The translations under genes were made by a program, and so were the position numbers. 64,000 bases of DNA from Diphasiastrum complanatum (lineage: Eukaryota > Streptophyta > Lycopodiopsida > Lycopodiales > Lycopodiaceae). The notes under the pieces are model-generated. The model worked only from the letters and a program-made list of their open reading frames with translations. It ran no database searches and was not told where the DNA came from. Below, piece by piece: positions 21,662 through 34,032 of the stretch (positions within the stretch are counted from its first letter, which is position 1; every line of letters starts with the position of its first letter). The DNA lies in the NCBI GenBank assembly GCA_029204225.1, contig CM055101.1, positions 46,733,906-46,797,905 of the forward strand, in the 5' to 3' direction.

Positions 21662-22142
21662 TGTTACGACCATATTCAGCTAAGGACATGGAATAGTCCT
21701 AATATGGTAGACCGGCCCTTCGGTATTCGAGATTGTTGGTCACGCTAAGATTTAATTCCATGTTAAGGCCAGTTTGTGACTAATAACCTTGAGAGGACCC
21801 AGACTCTCTAATTGAGACATATGGAGTAAAGCATGTACGTGTGATGGATATAGGCAGGGGAACTGCATGAAGAGGTGTGACCTATTTATAGTTGGACTGC
21901 ATGGGGATTGGATGGGTTCATGCATAGGAATCTACTCTATATACATTGGGGTTGGGATTCTCCCGTTGACAACTTTGGTTCATGTTACCAATTACTCTCC
22001 TCTCCTCTAGCATTCACATGGCATGGCTCGAGGGCTAGATCCAGGGTTGATCTAGGATTGGTTGAGAGATTTTGCTCCTATGTGTCTCCTGTTGTGTTTT
22101 CCTATCCTCATCTTAGGGGTTTTCCTTAGTGTGGTCTTTACA
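21662..22142 (+). repeat. 5' LTR of LARD2 (481 bp)
   Basis: It starts TGTTACGACCATATTC and ends TCTTTACA, followed by one base and the primer site. A TATATACA box at 21938-21945 corresponds to TATATAA at 50312-50318 in the 3' LTR. It is related to the LARD1 LTR only at the start (TGTTATG). Confidence 0.88.
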
Positions 22143-22143
22143 T

Positions 22144-22155
22144 TGGTACCAGAGC
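22144..22155 (+). other. Primer-binding site of LARD2
   Basis: TGGTACCAGAGC, one substitution from the tRNA-iMet complement. It directly abuts an ATG at 22156. Confidence 0.85.
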
Positions 22156-22326
22156 ATGGCTAAGATGCGATCTTTGGATGAGATGAAGACGAGTTTTACA
22201 TCGAATTGGAAGTTTGAAGCGCTTGGATTTACATCTCGGTTGGAGTGCTATTTTCTCAAGGGAATTTTGGAATTGGATTCACTAATTCTGGTTTTGAAGC
22301 ATGAGCCTTGTCAATTATGGTGGTAG
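22156..22326 (+). other. Short ORF at the start of the LARD2 internal region
   Basis: The 56-codon frame MAKMRSLDEMKTSFTSNWKF starts immediately after the primer site and ends at TAG 22324-22326. It may be the eroded start of a gag. I see no gag motif and give no function. Confidence 0.3.
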
Positions 22327-23520
22327 AGTGATCTTTTACTCATTCATGGTTGTTAAAGATGTTGAGAATTAGTTTTGAATTCATTCTTAAAATTCTTGTA
22401 TCCTTGATGAATCTTTCATTGATGTAGAATGATCTACATGTGTGGATCGTGTTGCTTGTTATTATCGGTTTCTGCTTGGCTAAGGTTTTGCATAACTTGC
22501 ATGAGCCCGAACCATCCAGAATCTTGTTATATAACTTTTGTTCATTGAGAGATTGATTATGAATCAATTTATCCAGAAGTATGAACTGTATAATAACTGG
22601 ATTCTAGCAATTGCATGTGAGGATGTGAACCTTACTTTATTCATAATCCTCCGGTTAGCATGCGTACTGGTAGGCAGAAATTGGATTTGCAGTTATTCAG
22701 ATTTGCCAACTCTTAGCAGAGAGTCATGGACTGAGTTTCCGCTGTATATAAGCTATTCTCAGTACGATTCCTTTCTTGCTTCTCATTGAACCTGTAAATT
22801 TTATGGGAAAGCGGAATAGAAATCTTGATTTAGGAACAGTATTGCATGCTGCTGAAATTCCTAAGAAAGCTCTTTGTTCCAGAGATTGGGAATCTTGGTT
22901 TTGAGAGAGTTGATTCAGTAGCAGAAACAAATCCTGGAATCGGAAATTTCCTCTGCCATGTTCACCTGTGCTTTAGCAACAAGGAAACGAGTTACTGTTG
23001 GCATCAGTCTTGTTCTTTGTCTCACCTTTCCAGATGTTTAGACCCCTGGAAGGCTGTCGCACGGCTGTCTGCTACCTGGATTTGTTGAGTCAGACTTATC
23101 TGTGACTAACAACGAGGTTAAAATGAATCCTGTTGATAGATTGAGTAGTGATTGGTAGCTGGCCGATTCTGAGGCTTGAGAGCTCGCTGAAGAACTGATG
23201 GATCAGTTCTGAAAGCGCTGGCTGTTTTCCCTATTGATCCTGTTTGAAACTCTTCAATGTTTAGTATTGATAGGGCGCAGATGGTGCAACTCTGCTGATG
23301 GCAGCCACCTTTGAGCCACGATGTAAACCACTTTCTTCTCTTCCAACGATGGCTGCTGGCGAAGAGGAGCGCTTGCTGTGAGTGCTTGACAGTAGGGTGG
23401 CTTGGTGGAGGGGGACGAGCCCTGTATCTTCAACGCAATGCCCCCATTTTGGCCCAAAGGCGAGTGCCTTTAAGGCTCAACGGGGAAGTGGTTTCCTTTG
23501 ATCTTTGTTAAAGTTTTTAA
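22327..23520 (+). other. LARD2 internal region, 5' part
   Basis: Non-coding, with a slightly GC-richer patch at 23280-23480. At 22431-22447 it contains GATCTACATGTGTGGATC, preceded by TGTAGAATG, a module also seen in several copia LTRs here. The end of LARD2 sequence before the nested block is not sharply visible. Confidence 0.45.
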
Positions 23521-26500
23521 AAAAAGAAAAAGAAAAAACTTGTTGGCCTGCATTGCGGCAGGTCTTTAGTCGAGCATTTCAGCGCTCGCAATACATGCAA
23601 CTGACTTATTCGTTGCAACTATTTTTCCCGAATATGGCTTTACTATTTTGTATAGTAATTTTGCTTGGATACTTTTTCCTCACATTTAATATCTCTATAA
23701 TTAACCCCAACGTGGAGGTTTGTTTTAGCTGCAAGATGTTTTTGATCACTGCTGGATTCTCATTTGACCATGGGGAGATAGTAGTAAGGACTAAACCCAC
23801 CTATTATGTTTGAGATTAAATTTTTAATCATCGCGATCCTAACCCTTGTAAAGAAAGGAACAGTTGCATAAATGATAACTTGAACATTTCCTATGCTGCT
23901 CATGGCCTTGTAATAAGAAGTCTTACAACAGACTCTTATCAATGACTAGATGTCTTGTGGAATGAGTTACAGACTAGGTTTTATCTTGATCATCATATGA
24001 CTCAAAATTTCTTAAAATGTGAATATGAAAATTGATGAGGCTTTTACTAGCTAGCTTGAGCTAATTAAGAAATTAGGGGGGTTATGATGAACATGATATT
24101 TCAGTTTTGTCCCTTGGTTGAGCTACTTAACCTCAAAATGCTAATGTTATGGAAATTGTTTCAGTCGCATGTGATGTAGGAAGATTGATTATTGGTACTT
24201 GCTTTGAGATGTAGGCAATCACTAAAAATTTACCTTTATAGTTCAACCAATATTAAGCAGGGTGTATCAACTTCCTACCATAGTGCGGGTTCTTGACAAA
24301 GCTGATTCAACCACGTCTTGTGAATTAACAAATTATTTTAATTGGATTCTTAATTATTATGTTTGCACCCGTTTTTTATAGAGAGACTAAGTAAAATTCC
24401 TTGCATTGTCGCAATATAGTTGACTGATCCCTCAATTATTCCCATCACGATTGATTCTTCTATTGATCTACAAAGAAGATGGGAAACTTACTCACTGTTG
24501 TCCCACTCACTTGGTGCTTGTGAAACATACAGGGATTATTTTGTTTTGTAAGTTCGGGGAGGGAATATCATAGTGTGGCTAGCTGTTGCAAACCTTCTTG
24601 AAGACGATAGCAACTTTCTGAAAAGACACAATGCACAAATACATGAATTATTTCTGAATAAGTTACCTTCGATAATAGATGTCCTTATGACAACGACCCA
24701 GTCTAACTTTTGCACTCAATTGGGCTACTTGACGTCTCAGCTTATATGGACCAACTTGAACTTATGCTCACTTTGAACTTTGAAAGCAAATAGGTTTAAT
24801 TTCTTCCTTATAGATGATTGTTGGGTGGCCAAGACTTTGGGGATGGCAAAGAGATGTTTTAAATGGTTCGCGAAGGAAACATTGTTTCTCATGAAATATT
24901 CACTAGCTAGACGAGTAGAGCTATTCTAACTTTATGAAACTCTACATGTGCTCAAGCTTAAAGGTCAGAGATGCTGACCAATAATGCAATCTTGTTGACT
25001 ATGATGTGGAGTAAACTAGGTATAACTTTTTGCTAAGAACTCCTTGTCATTGATGTGATTGAGAGGAAATATTCTTTTTAGGAGACCACATTGGCAACTT
25101 CTCACGAAACATAAAATCATCCTCGTGAGGCATTGCAGAAACAGTGGTGGATTATTACAGACCATACTCATAAATACAAGAATTCTTGTTGAAATATGCA
25201 GTTCTAACATAGACATTGAAGACGAGGCAATGGAGGTGATGGCATATTCTAAACAAAAACAACTACATCAGCTATGACATTATTTGGATTGAATTTTTAG
25301 AGGCAAAAAAACTAGACTGGCGCATGCACCTTTATATGCAACACCTTAATTTTCAATCCAAAGGGATGTACTAAACATGGCCTAACATACATAGCCCTAT
25401 CTAGAATACGAGATATTCAAAATTTATACCTCACTTCACCACTCCAAAATCAACATTTCAAAGTTCATGCATCCATAAAAACCGAAATGACACACTTACG
25501 AACGTATGGAAAATGGGAACTCCAAATTCCTATCATGAATACTTAATACATCTACCATTTGCTTATTCAATCTTTAAACACCGTATCAATACAAAAACAC
25601 ACACTTGATATTTCTGTAGATTACAACCTCATGACTTTGCCTACAAGAAACTTGAAAGTACAATTATGCAACCAATTCAGAACATAGGTTCCATGTTATC
25701 CGAAATTATTATTTTTTGGGAACAACCATATATTATGATGACAATCAAACTCTCGATAACTATAACGTTCACAATACAAAAAAAGTAGAAATTATTAAAG
25801 CATCTTTTAACGCAGACAAAACTCATTGCATGACTGTAACCACAATATACCATAAACCGAATTCCAATATATTCCGTTTCCTACAAATATTAAATTGTAA
25901 ACGGGAACAGAGATTGAAAGAAATTTTTTTAGGAGCTTGGTGATCAACTTTCAGTAGATGACGCCAAAACAAGAAAACGAATTTGTTTAGCTACGACAAA
26001 ATATTGGCGAAGACATACACAAAAAATTTCAATAGGTATTCAGAGGGAGATATTCCAAGAACTACTTTTGCATCCAACTTTTTGGGAGCTGGAAATATCA
26101 TCTAATACTGTTGAAAGCAATCTTGTTTCTAACATTTGTAGCACCCTCAGTCAAATTAAGGTGCCCCACTCGGTGAATGAACTTTCCGTGAAGAGATCTT
26201 TGCTTGTGACGGTACTAAATAAAGCTGATGAATGAGGAGGTTCTGCCCTTGAGTGTCTATCAGGGACAATTGCCTAGAGGTACCATAATCACAACTCGGG
26301 TCAAGAAACTGGTGTATGCCTTTTGGAGCTCAGAAACTCAAGATTGGAAGAAAGAGTGTTGTCAAGCATCCAGTACAGCTTCTTGACGACACTCAAGTCC
26401 TTCATTTTTTTTGAATTTTCGTTTTCTTAGTAATGCTGATCTTTTGCACTGTTGAAATTGATCTTTCATAGTCCTGTTATTTGGTTCTGCAAATACACAC

Positions 26501-27239
26501 TCTACCTCTTGCTGTTTGGAACTCTTTTGTAGTTTTTTACTCAACTTATATTTTTCTCTTTTGGACTTTTGGGACTATTGGTACTTGTAAAAGCTTATAA
26601 ACAACTATTTATTTTCTATTTGGTACTTATGAAAACTTGTGTAAGATATATTTTTGGACTTTTGGTACTGTATATTTTTTGCAAATAACTTCTCTTTTTG
26701 TTGTTTGGACCTCATGGAACATTTTGTACTTCTGGTGTGCAAAAAGTACCGTTGTTTATTGTTCATTGGTGCTTTTGATAGTTTTGGTAGTTTTTAAACG
26801 TTTTCGATCTACTAGCAATTGGCTGTTTGGTGATTTTTTAGATTTTGGAACTTTTGGGCATTGAATATATGTATTGGTACTACTAGAACTTATCGTTAAA
26901 CAATTTTGATAATGCAGACTACCAAAATAGGTGCTTTAACACCTCGTGTCTCAATTTCATTCTAAAATCATCCAAATTGGTCTTCAGAGATCTATAGTGT
27001 GTACCATTTTTATTTTGAAATCTATAGTATTTGATTCTATTTTTTTTTTAAATTTCGTCGTATTTGCAGTTTGCACACGTCCCGATTTGGTCTTTTTGGT
27101 ACTGCTTTAGTGTTGTTATGCCAATTGGTAGTATTACTCCAATAGTTGAGTACTAATTTTACAAATTTTGTACTATTTTGTTACTTTTTGTGCTAGTAAA
27201 ACTCTTGAATACCAAGTTATCTCTTTGGGTTTCTACATC
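23521..27239. other. Non-coding interval
   Basis: About 3.7 kb with only short, motif-free ORFs. From about 26550 to 27200 the plus strand is T/G-rich, with many diverged copies of TTTGGTACTTTTGG-like words. I see no element boundary or gene. Confidence 0.45.
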
Positions 27240-27540
27240 CATTTTTGCATCTTGGTGGTGATATAGTGAAACCTTGTGTGTAGAATGCTATTTTTTCTTA
27301 TGTTATTGATCCACATGTGTGAGTATTGTTGTTGTACGGCTTTTGTATGGGATGGAATAGCAAATGATCATACCTAATTGATTTTTTCAAGTTATTATTG
27401 ATATTACATCTTCTATGTGTAGTAGACACAAAATTTCAACATTTGTAATGATGCTAGATGTGCTATCCTACTAAGCCAAAGATCAAAGGGCATAATTAGG
27501 TCTTTATGATCTGATTTTCTTCATACAAAGCTATGCAATC
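27240..27540 (+). repeat. Probable LTR/leader remnant of copia C
   Basis: It contains TGTGTAGAATG followed by GATCCACATGTGTGAG (27309-27324) and a GT-rich stretch with TTTTGTATGG. This is the same module, in the same order, as in the minus-strand copia LTRs (reverse complement of 4740-4830). It lies just upstream of copia C gag. Confidence 0.4.
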
Positions 27541-28020
27541 ATGGGCAACATGCCCTCCCTTGAAGATCTCCAAGGAGTCCTCATGGCAAGGAAAGTAGGA
27601 GAGCACATATCAAAGCAAGATTGGAGAAGCTTTCCCTCAATGATGAAGATGTCAAAGCTCTTTACCTCAAGAGCAAAATAAAATCCAAAGGAAAATGAGG
27701 TTCATTAAAAAAAAATCAATTCAAAGGTGAATATCAAGATGGATCTTCAACTCCAAGTTCGAGCAAGCCCAATAAGGATAAGTAAAAAATCAAGTGCTAC
27801 TATTGTAGCAAGATGGGGAATTATGCCTCCGAGTGCTTCAAGGAAGCAAGTCCAAAGCCAAGAAAATCTAGGCCAATAGGAGGAGGAGAGCTCACATGAT
27901 GACTCTCTAATGATGCCAAGTTTTTCATCTACAAGCATAAAGGGAGAAAACCCTTGGTGGATAGATAGTGGGGCTAGCTCCCACATGACAAGAAAAAGGG
28001 AGTACTTGGCTTTCTATTGA
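27541..28020 (+). pseudogene. gag-pro: Copia gag C-terminus and protease start, element C
   Basis: M-P-S-L-E-D-L-Q-G-V-L-M-A-R-K begins the C-terminal gag helix region. After frame changes a zinc knuckle reads C-Y-Y-C-S-K-M-G-N-Y-A-S-E-C (about 27794-27835), with the zinc His replaced by Asn. The protease motif W-W-I-D-S-G-A-S-S-H-M (about 27956-27988) has its catalytic triad intact, but only ~12 further codons remain before the deletion. Confidence 0.8.
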
Positions 28021-28282
28021 TGAGAGTAGAGTGCATAATCTTGTAAATGGCTCAACTAAACCTTCCATTGAGAGGGAGGTGGCCAAGATTCAAGACAATC
28101 TTGATCTTGAGGAGGAGCAAGAGCCAAGAGTGCCAATCACTCCAAGAAAGTCATCAAGAGCAAGAATGGAGCCAATAAGGCTCACTTATCATGACAAAGG
28201 AAATCCATCTTCATCTTTTGCACTCATTTCAATTTTTGATGAGCCTTCAAATGTAGAAGATGCATTGAGTTCTAACGAATAG
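28021..28282 (+). pseudogene. Copia integrase-RT linker, element C
   Basis: An open frame with R-K-S-S-R-A-R-M-E-P-I-R-L-T-Y, the basic linker before copia RT, ends at TAG 28280-28282 where the family has Trp (N-E-W-F-Q-A-M). Translation past that stop gives F-Q-A-M-L-D-G-E-W, the start of RVT_2. Confidence 0.75.
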
Positions 28283-29549
28283 TTTCAAGCAATGCTAGAT
28301 GGAGAATGGTACATGGATTCTTGTTCACAAACCTATAGGGCAGAATGTGATTGAATGCAAATGGGTTTTCAAGATCAAGTTATGTAAGCAAGCACAAGGC
28401 AATGTTGGTTTCCAAAGGATATTCTCAAAAAAAGAGCATAGACTATGAGGAAACTTTTGCACCTGTGGTCAGTTTGGTCACAATAAGGTTGATCCTAGCA
28501 CTTGCTTCTCATTTTGGATGGATGCTTTTTCAAATGGATGTATCCAATGCATTACTTAATGGCTATTTTGAGGATGATATATTCATGGAGCATCCCCAAG
28601 GCTTCATCAAGCTCAAGATGGAAAGTAAAGTATGTCATCTTTAAAGGAGCTTGTAGAAGGATCTATCTTTAGAGTTCAAAATGGTGGATCTTGGCCAAAT
28701 TCACTTTATATTGGGCATAGAAGTAATTAAAAGCTCAAATTTCATTTTCATTAGTCAAGCTAAGTATGCTCAATAGATTTAAAATGCAAGATTGCAAACA
28801 TGTAAAAACACCAATCTAGCAAGATGTAAAAGTGCTCAATAAAGGTGATGAAGAATCCTTCTTGGACATCACTCTTTATAGGCAACTTATAGGCTCACTG
28901 ATGTGGATTACTATTACTAGGCCTGATCTATGGTCTAGTATATGTAGACTTAGTCAATACATGGAAAATCTATTGATCATACATTGGAAGAGTGCAAAAT
29001 TGATCTTGAGATATCTCTCGGGCACTCTAGATCATGGAATTCTCTATAGAGGTGATGTAATTGATTTGCATGCATATAGTGAGATTTTACAGGTGATAAG
29101 AGGGATCAAAATTATACAAGTGTCTTTGCTACATTTATTGGTAAAGGGGTTGTTTCTTGGTTATCAAAAGTACAGGAAACTATCTCATTTTCTTCAATGA
29201 GGCCAAGTATAAAGCTCTAACAACAACAACCAAGGAGCTATTCTGGATCAAGATGCTACTAATAGAGATGAAAGTCATAAGTTTAGATGTTGTTCCAACC
29301 ATTTATAATGATAATATCTCAGCTCAACACCTTGGAAAAAATCTAATCTTCCATGCAAGATCAAACCATATTGAGATCTCACATCACTTTGTGAGAGAAA
29401 AGGTGCAATCTATGGAGGTGTTTTTGGAGCATGTGGAAAGTAGTTCTTTTGTTGCTAATATCCTCACTAAACCACTTCAAAGACCTACATTTTTTAAGCT
29501 AAGATTAGCCCTTGGGTTAATAAGCAAATCTATGCTACCTACAAACTAG
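28283..29549 (+). pseudogene. Copia RT and RNase H, element C
   Basis: RVT_2 reads [15 protein letters not shown] and [12 protein letters not shown], then M-E-H-P-Q-G-F. The YVDD segment is deleted: after 28644 the sequence resumes at F-K-M-V-D-L-G-Q-I-H-F-I-L-G-I-E-V. L-Y-R-Q-L-I-G-S-L-M-W and T-R-P-D-L follow, then RNase H with Y-S-D-S-D-Y-T-G-D in a shifted frame, S-W-L-S-K, E-A-K-Y-K-A-L, Y-N-D-N-I-S-A-Q and H-A-R-S-N-H-I-E. In the 29157-29549 frame the end of pol is intact through I-L-T-K-P-L. Confidence 0.87.
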
Positions 29550-29559
29550 TTGTGAGGAG

Positions 29560-29800
29560 TGTTAGAATTTGCACAAGCTAGTTAATAATTCCACTTGGAA
29601 AATGTAATTTGGCCATGATGTGGAGTGTCACGTGTGCCAACTAGGTTAGGATCTTTGTAATTATGATAATTGTAAACCTAACATTGTTGAGGCACCTTTG
29701 AAATGAGGCCAAAATGTACATAGGTAAGTTAAAGATTTGTGGGAGCTAAAACTAGCAAATTTTATTTTGTTGAAGGATCCCAAGATCTTGACCCACAATA
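29560..29800 (+). repeat. 3' LTR of copia C (start only)
   Basis: It begins TGTTAGAATTTGCAC after the purine tract TTGTGAGGAG and includes TGTCACGTGTGCC at 29626-29638. The end is not visible; a MITE starts at 29815. Confidence 0.5.
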
Positions 29801-29814
29801 TGACCTAAAAAATC

Positions 29815-30187
29815 ATTAGAGGAGTTCTAAATTCAAAAAAGACCCTTTGTAGAGATTCTTTTCATATTTTTTCTCAATTTTTTCTTACACATGGACCAAT
29901 CAAAACACTCAAATATGAAATCTACGTAACGTAACTTTTTGAGTCCACATTTTGATTCTACACTAAAAATGGCATAACTTCTTAGTGGTAAGTCCAGATT
30001 TAGCGGAGTTTGATGCATTGAAAACCGCTCAACAAGGCTTTCCAATGATATTTACATGACATACTTCTGAGCTACGATTAAAAAGTTATGGCAAGTCAAA
30101 AGTATTAATGCTATAATATTTTAATAATATAACTACATCTTGCACGAATTTTTAAAGGGTCTTTTTGGAACTCAAAACTCCTCTAAT
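29815..30187. mobile_element. MITE (373 bp) with terminal inverted repeats
   Basis: Left end ATTAGAGGAGTT and the reverse complement of the right end at 30187 match at 30 of the first 34 positions (ATTAGAGGAGTT...AAAAAGACCCTTT). There is no coding capacity. The left 120 bp also match the right end of the 30892-34964 transposon, including GGACCAAT and TCTACGTAACGTA at nearly the same distances from the tip (78 versus 79 and 106 versus 107 bp). A TTA/TAA or TA target site is possible at the flanks. Confidence 0.78.
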
Positions 30188-30891
30188 GTAGATGTTAGAT
30201 TTAGGTCATGAATGAATCAGTGGTAACCCTTATCCCTCAGATATGAGCTGATTTTGTGTATATCCATGTGGGATTTCCCAAGCAATTTGGTGAAAAATTC
30301 GAGATATAATTTAGTGAGTAGTTTTTTTCTACAATTTGAGTGATGCTTGCTATGATAATATGTTTTCTTGTAATCAATCATTGGATCTAAAGGTGTTGGT
30401 ACTGTACTCAGTTCTTCTCGGGCCATGCATCTACATGCGTGAAATATTTTGCATGATTTTGGAGCTATAGAGTGGAGTTCAAACCCAGATAAGCTAGTAA
30501 TCACTAGTTTGCTTTGTGTTTTGGCTTTGTGTTCATGAATGTCCATCAATTGGATCTTAATTAGGTCCTTTCTCCATTATTTCTAAAGTCCATTGGAGTT
30601 TATTTGTTGTTATTTTAACAAGGGCACCAATAGAAGCTAATATGTGACTAATAGTCTTAAGAGACAAGATAGTAGTAAGAGGGCTGTATGTGGATGATGT
30701 AGTATTGCACTCTCTTTATAGGCCCTTGAACTCTTTTTTTTTATTGATGATTTTAGCTCTTATTTCTCCCCATCTCATCTCTTTGTGTTTTGAATGTTTT
30801 CTATCCTTGTGTCATTAGGATGGTTGATGTTGTTGATATTTTGATATGTCTCTTTATAATAAGTTCATGTGAAAAATAGTTAAATCATATC

Positions 30892-30932
30892 ATTAGAGAA
30901 AATATGGGCCCAAAGAGAGCCCTATAAGAAAT
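30892..30932 (+). repeat. Left terminal inverted repeat
   Basis: 41 bp starting ATTAGAGAAA, with a GGGCCC...GAGAGCCC core. It pairs with 34924-34964. Confidence 0.6.
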
Positions 30933-31315
30933 GCCATGTAGGAGAGAGAAAAATAACTATAAAGTAATTATAATATCATTTTCTAACTTCTTTACGCATC
31001 TGCCTGCACTACTTTCCATGTAAATGAATGCACCTTAGTTTAGTCACATCAAACTTCACTGGTGTTTAACCACAGTTAAAATATAATTTTTCAAAATGCT
31101 GAAATATTCTCTCCCAATAGTTGGGAACACTAAAAACTTTGAATTAGGAGTGACATTTTTGAAAAAAGCCTACGCCATCTCTATCTCCAACAGAGTCGTT
31201 AGCGCCATCTCCAGCTTTGTTATTGTCATTGTGTTGTCTGTTACTATACTACTGTACTGATGAAAAAGCTTTATCGTGTTCATGTGGATCTGTCACCAGA
31301 ATATGCTCTGCTTAG

Positions 31316-33274
31316 GTGATAAATTCAAAGCAACCCAAATTGTCAACTTCTGATATGGTCCGATACAGGGAGGAAAAGCCAAAACATGTAGATTTATGGT
31401 CATCAGGAACATTGTATATTATTGATCCATGTTCATTGCAACATCCAGATTTTCATTCGGTGAGTCAATTAATAATCTATATGTGTCATGGTAAAAATGG
31501 CCTTTTGGAGGAGTGCGAAGAAAAATGTACAAAGATAAAAATTTGTTTGGATGAAAATGAGATGCTCAAGGTTTGCTTATTATATACTGTTGTGAATACT
31601 ATGAGTGTCCTAATTTCTACTGACATTTTCATGAACATTATGTTTGCAATGCAGATCAACATTGGTTGTTGAAGACCATTTGGCCGATGAGATTTCAATT
31701 GAAAACTCACTAGGCTCTATCTTGACTTCTAAATCTATGAAATCAATGTTAAATAATAACAAAATGAAAAAGATTAAGGCTTCAATTACTGATAGCATTA
31801 TGGATGAAGTTGGAAAAATATTAGACACTACATTGCTTCAGAGGGAATGTGACTTTTCTAGCATCAGTAGGGAAGCATATGCAACAATGTTTAAGATGAT
31901 AAAGGAGACATTTGCACAGGTAAATATTAAAAAGTTTTCAATCCCACGATCATTTCATCTTTAAAAAAAAAGAGACGTGTTAAACCATGGTATGCAGACA
32001 GTAGTTGGTAATCCATCTCATATCAATGAAGTGTATTGCTCGAAAGGAGAAAGTCTAGCATATAACAATTCCAACAATTTATTTATTGACATTAATCAGT
32101 TATTAACATTCATCATAAATTTTTACGGTATTACAAATGAGAATGTCAATAACAAGTTGATAGTTGTTCTCAAGTTAGATGAGTCTGCAATTATAAAAGG
32201 ACAAAAAATGGAAAGAGTCAGTCTCACAATCATGAATAGAGCACTTTCAAATTCAGAAGACTCAGAAGGCCTCAATTTCAATGTTCAATCAGAAAATGAT
32301 ATTTGGTGGTTGGCAACATTTCAAATATAGCAGTTTCTTTGCATAATAAATATGGATAATCATTTGAATATGGATTTCATATCTAAAATCTTCTCTATGT
32401 TAATATTATAAGGCTAATCACGTTTTTTGTATTCTCTTATAGGTGTTGAAAGAAGACCATAACATTCTCTCATGGATATTTAATAGAACATCATATCCTG
32501 CCACCATAAAAAATCACATGGAGGGAGTTCCACTCAATATTCTTGGAATTGGAACTTTCAACATTGAATGGCATTTAGCAGGAGATCTGAAGACATTAAA
32601 ATGTATGTTCAATGTATCTCATGGCGCTAACTCTAAACACCCTTGTTTGTATTGCATGAAAATAGCAAAAGACATGACAAGGAGTACATGAATATCAAGA
32701 GATCGAGAAGATCCTAATTGGAAACCTGTACTACCGATTCCTCTACGAAATGTTCATATCTATACATTGCATGCGGAGGTGCGTATTATAGAAAAAATAA
32801 TATATCTTCACATCTTGTTTGCATGGAATTCCGAGCCAAAGGCCTCTGCAAATGAAGCTATTTCCATATTAGAGGATGTGTTGTCCAAAGCAGGCTTACA
32901 TAAAGGCCACGTTAAAATAAAAAAAGATGACAAGCCTATCAGGTAAAACAGGAAATATTCCATGCAAGCCGAGCATTGGAGGATCTAAAGCTCCAAGATT
33001 TTTATCAAATTATTTTGGCAAACAATATAAGGTTCAATACATGGTTTGGAAAGAAATTATTGCAGCAACTCAAGATTTCGAAGAAGAAGATTCTACTCGT
33101 ATACACAAAGTAGAAGTTTGGAAAAAGTTAGACAACATGGTGAAATACTTGAGAAAAAATAAATTTTCAAATACTGATGTTCAAGTGATACAGAAAATAG
33201 TCAATGAATTTGTGGATACAGTTCAGAGTGCATGGGGTGTTGATCATATAACACATTATATGATAAGATTTTAA
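31316..33274 (+). pseudogene. Transposase-like gene of the TIR transposon, family not recognised
   Basis: Five coding blocks on plus: 31316-31458 (ending at donor-like GTGAGT), 31656-31919 (after ..TTTGCAATGCAG, before GTAAAT), about 31970-32330, 32443-32945 (after the acceptor TATTCTCTTATAG) and 32927-33274. There is one in-frame TGA at 32689-32691 and one frameshift near 32940. Visible motifs: L-K-L-D-E-S-A-I-I-K-G in the third block; A-G-D-L-K-T-L-K followed by S-K-H-P-C-L-Y-C (possible Asp plus Cys pair) and L-H-A-E-V-R-I-I-E-K in the fourth; W-G-V-D-H-I-T-H-Y-M at the end. Successive acidic residues and a C-x2-C would suit a DDE-type enzyme, but this is inference. No E-rich C-terminus follows, so it may be truncated. 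Confidence 0.5.
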
Positions 33275-34032
33275 TTTTACACTACGATAGACAACTATGT
33301 GCAATTAAGTCAGGTACTTCTGGTACTAATTTAGATTATGTTTTTATGACATGCAACACATATTACGACATCATTCGACATTCTTTGCAAGAAATAGTGA
33401 AAGTGAACACATGTCAAAACGACATCATTGTATATAATTTCAATATTTTTTTGTTTTAAATGTCCACTGGCTTCCAAGTCTTGATCGAGTGGCACTCATT
33501 TACCTTTATTTTTTTCCATCTTTGATAATGGAAGCATAAGCTCAACATTTGTTTTTCAATTTGATAACGGAAGCACATGGAAGACATTTTAATTCTGCAT
33601 TCTATTTCTCCATCTGATCATTTGTCCCAACCTTCATCCATAACTTCAGATAATAAACAATCTGATAAATTTTTGCATACAAACATCGTTGGAGTTTTGT
33701 GTACATTGACATTCGAAAAGAAATTCACAAATATATTCAAGGAAATAAACCAACTCAATCTGACTGTTTTTGATCCCATGATCATTTTTAATGATTTTTT
33801 TACATCATTATATATTTTGCAACGAAATGATTCTAAAACTGTAGCATCTGGCGCAATCCATTCATCACTTTCAAAGCTAGAACGTAATTGGTACTATTTG
33901 TCCAAAATTTTCTTTTGTATCAGGAATGTCCATTGATTCATAAAAAAAGATTCCACTATCAGCTAGATTTTGCAGTTCTACCTCGATATTGCAGTTGTCC
34001 AATATCAGTAAGAATAACATCTAACACACCTG

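Larger units (their letters stand above)
27541..29559 (+). mobile_element. Ty1/copia element C, internal part
   Basis: Gag end, zinc knuckle, protease start, integrase-RT linker, RT and RNase H follow in order, but the protease body and all of integrase are missing. The junction near 28018-28030 joins protease directly to linker. A purine tract and LTR start follow at 29550-29560. The element has multiple stops and frameshifts. Confidence 0.85.
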
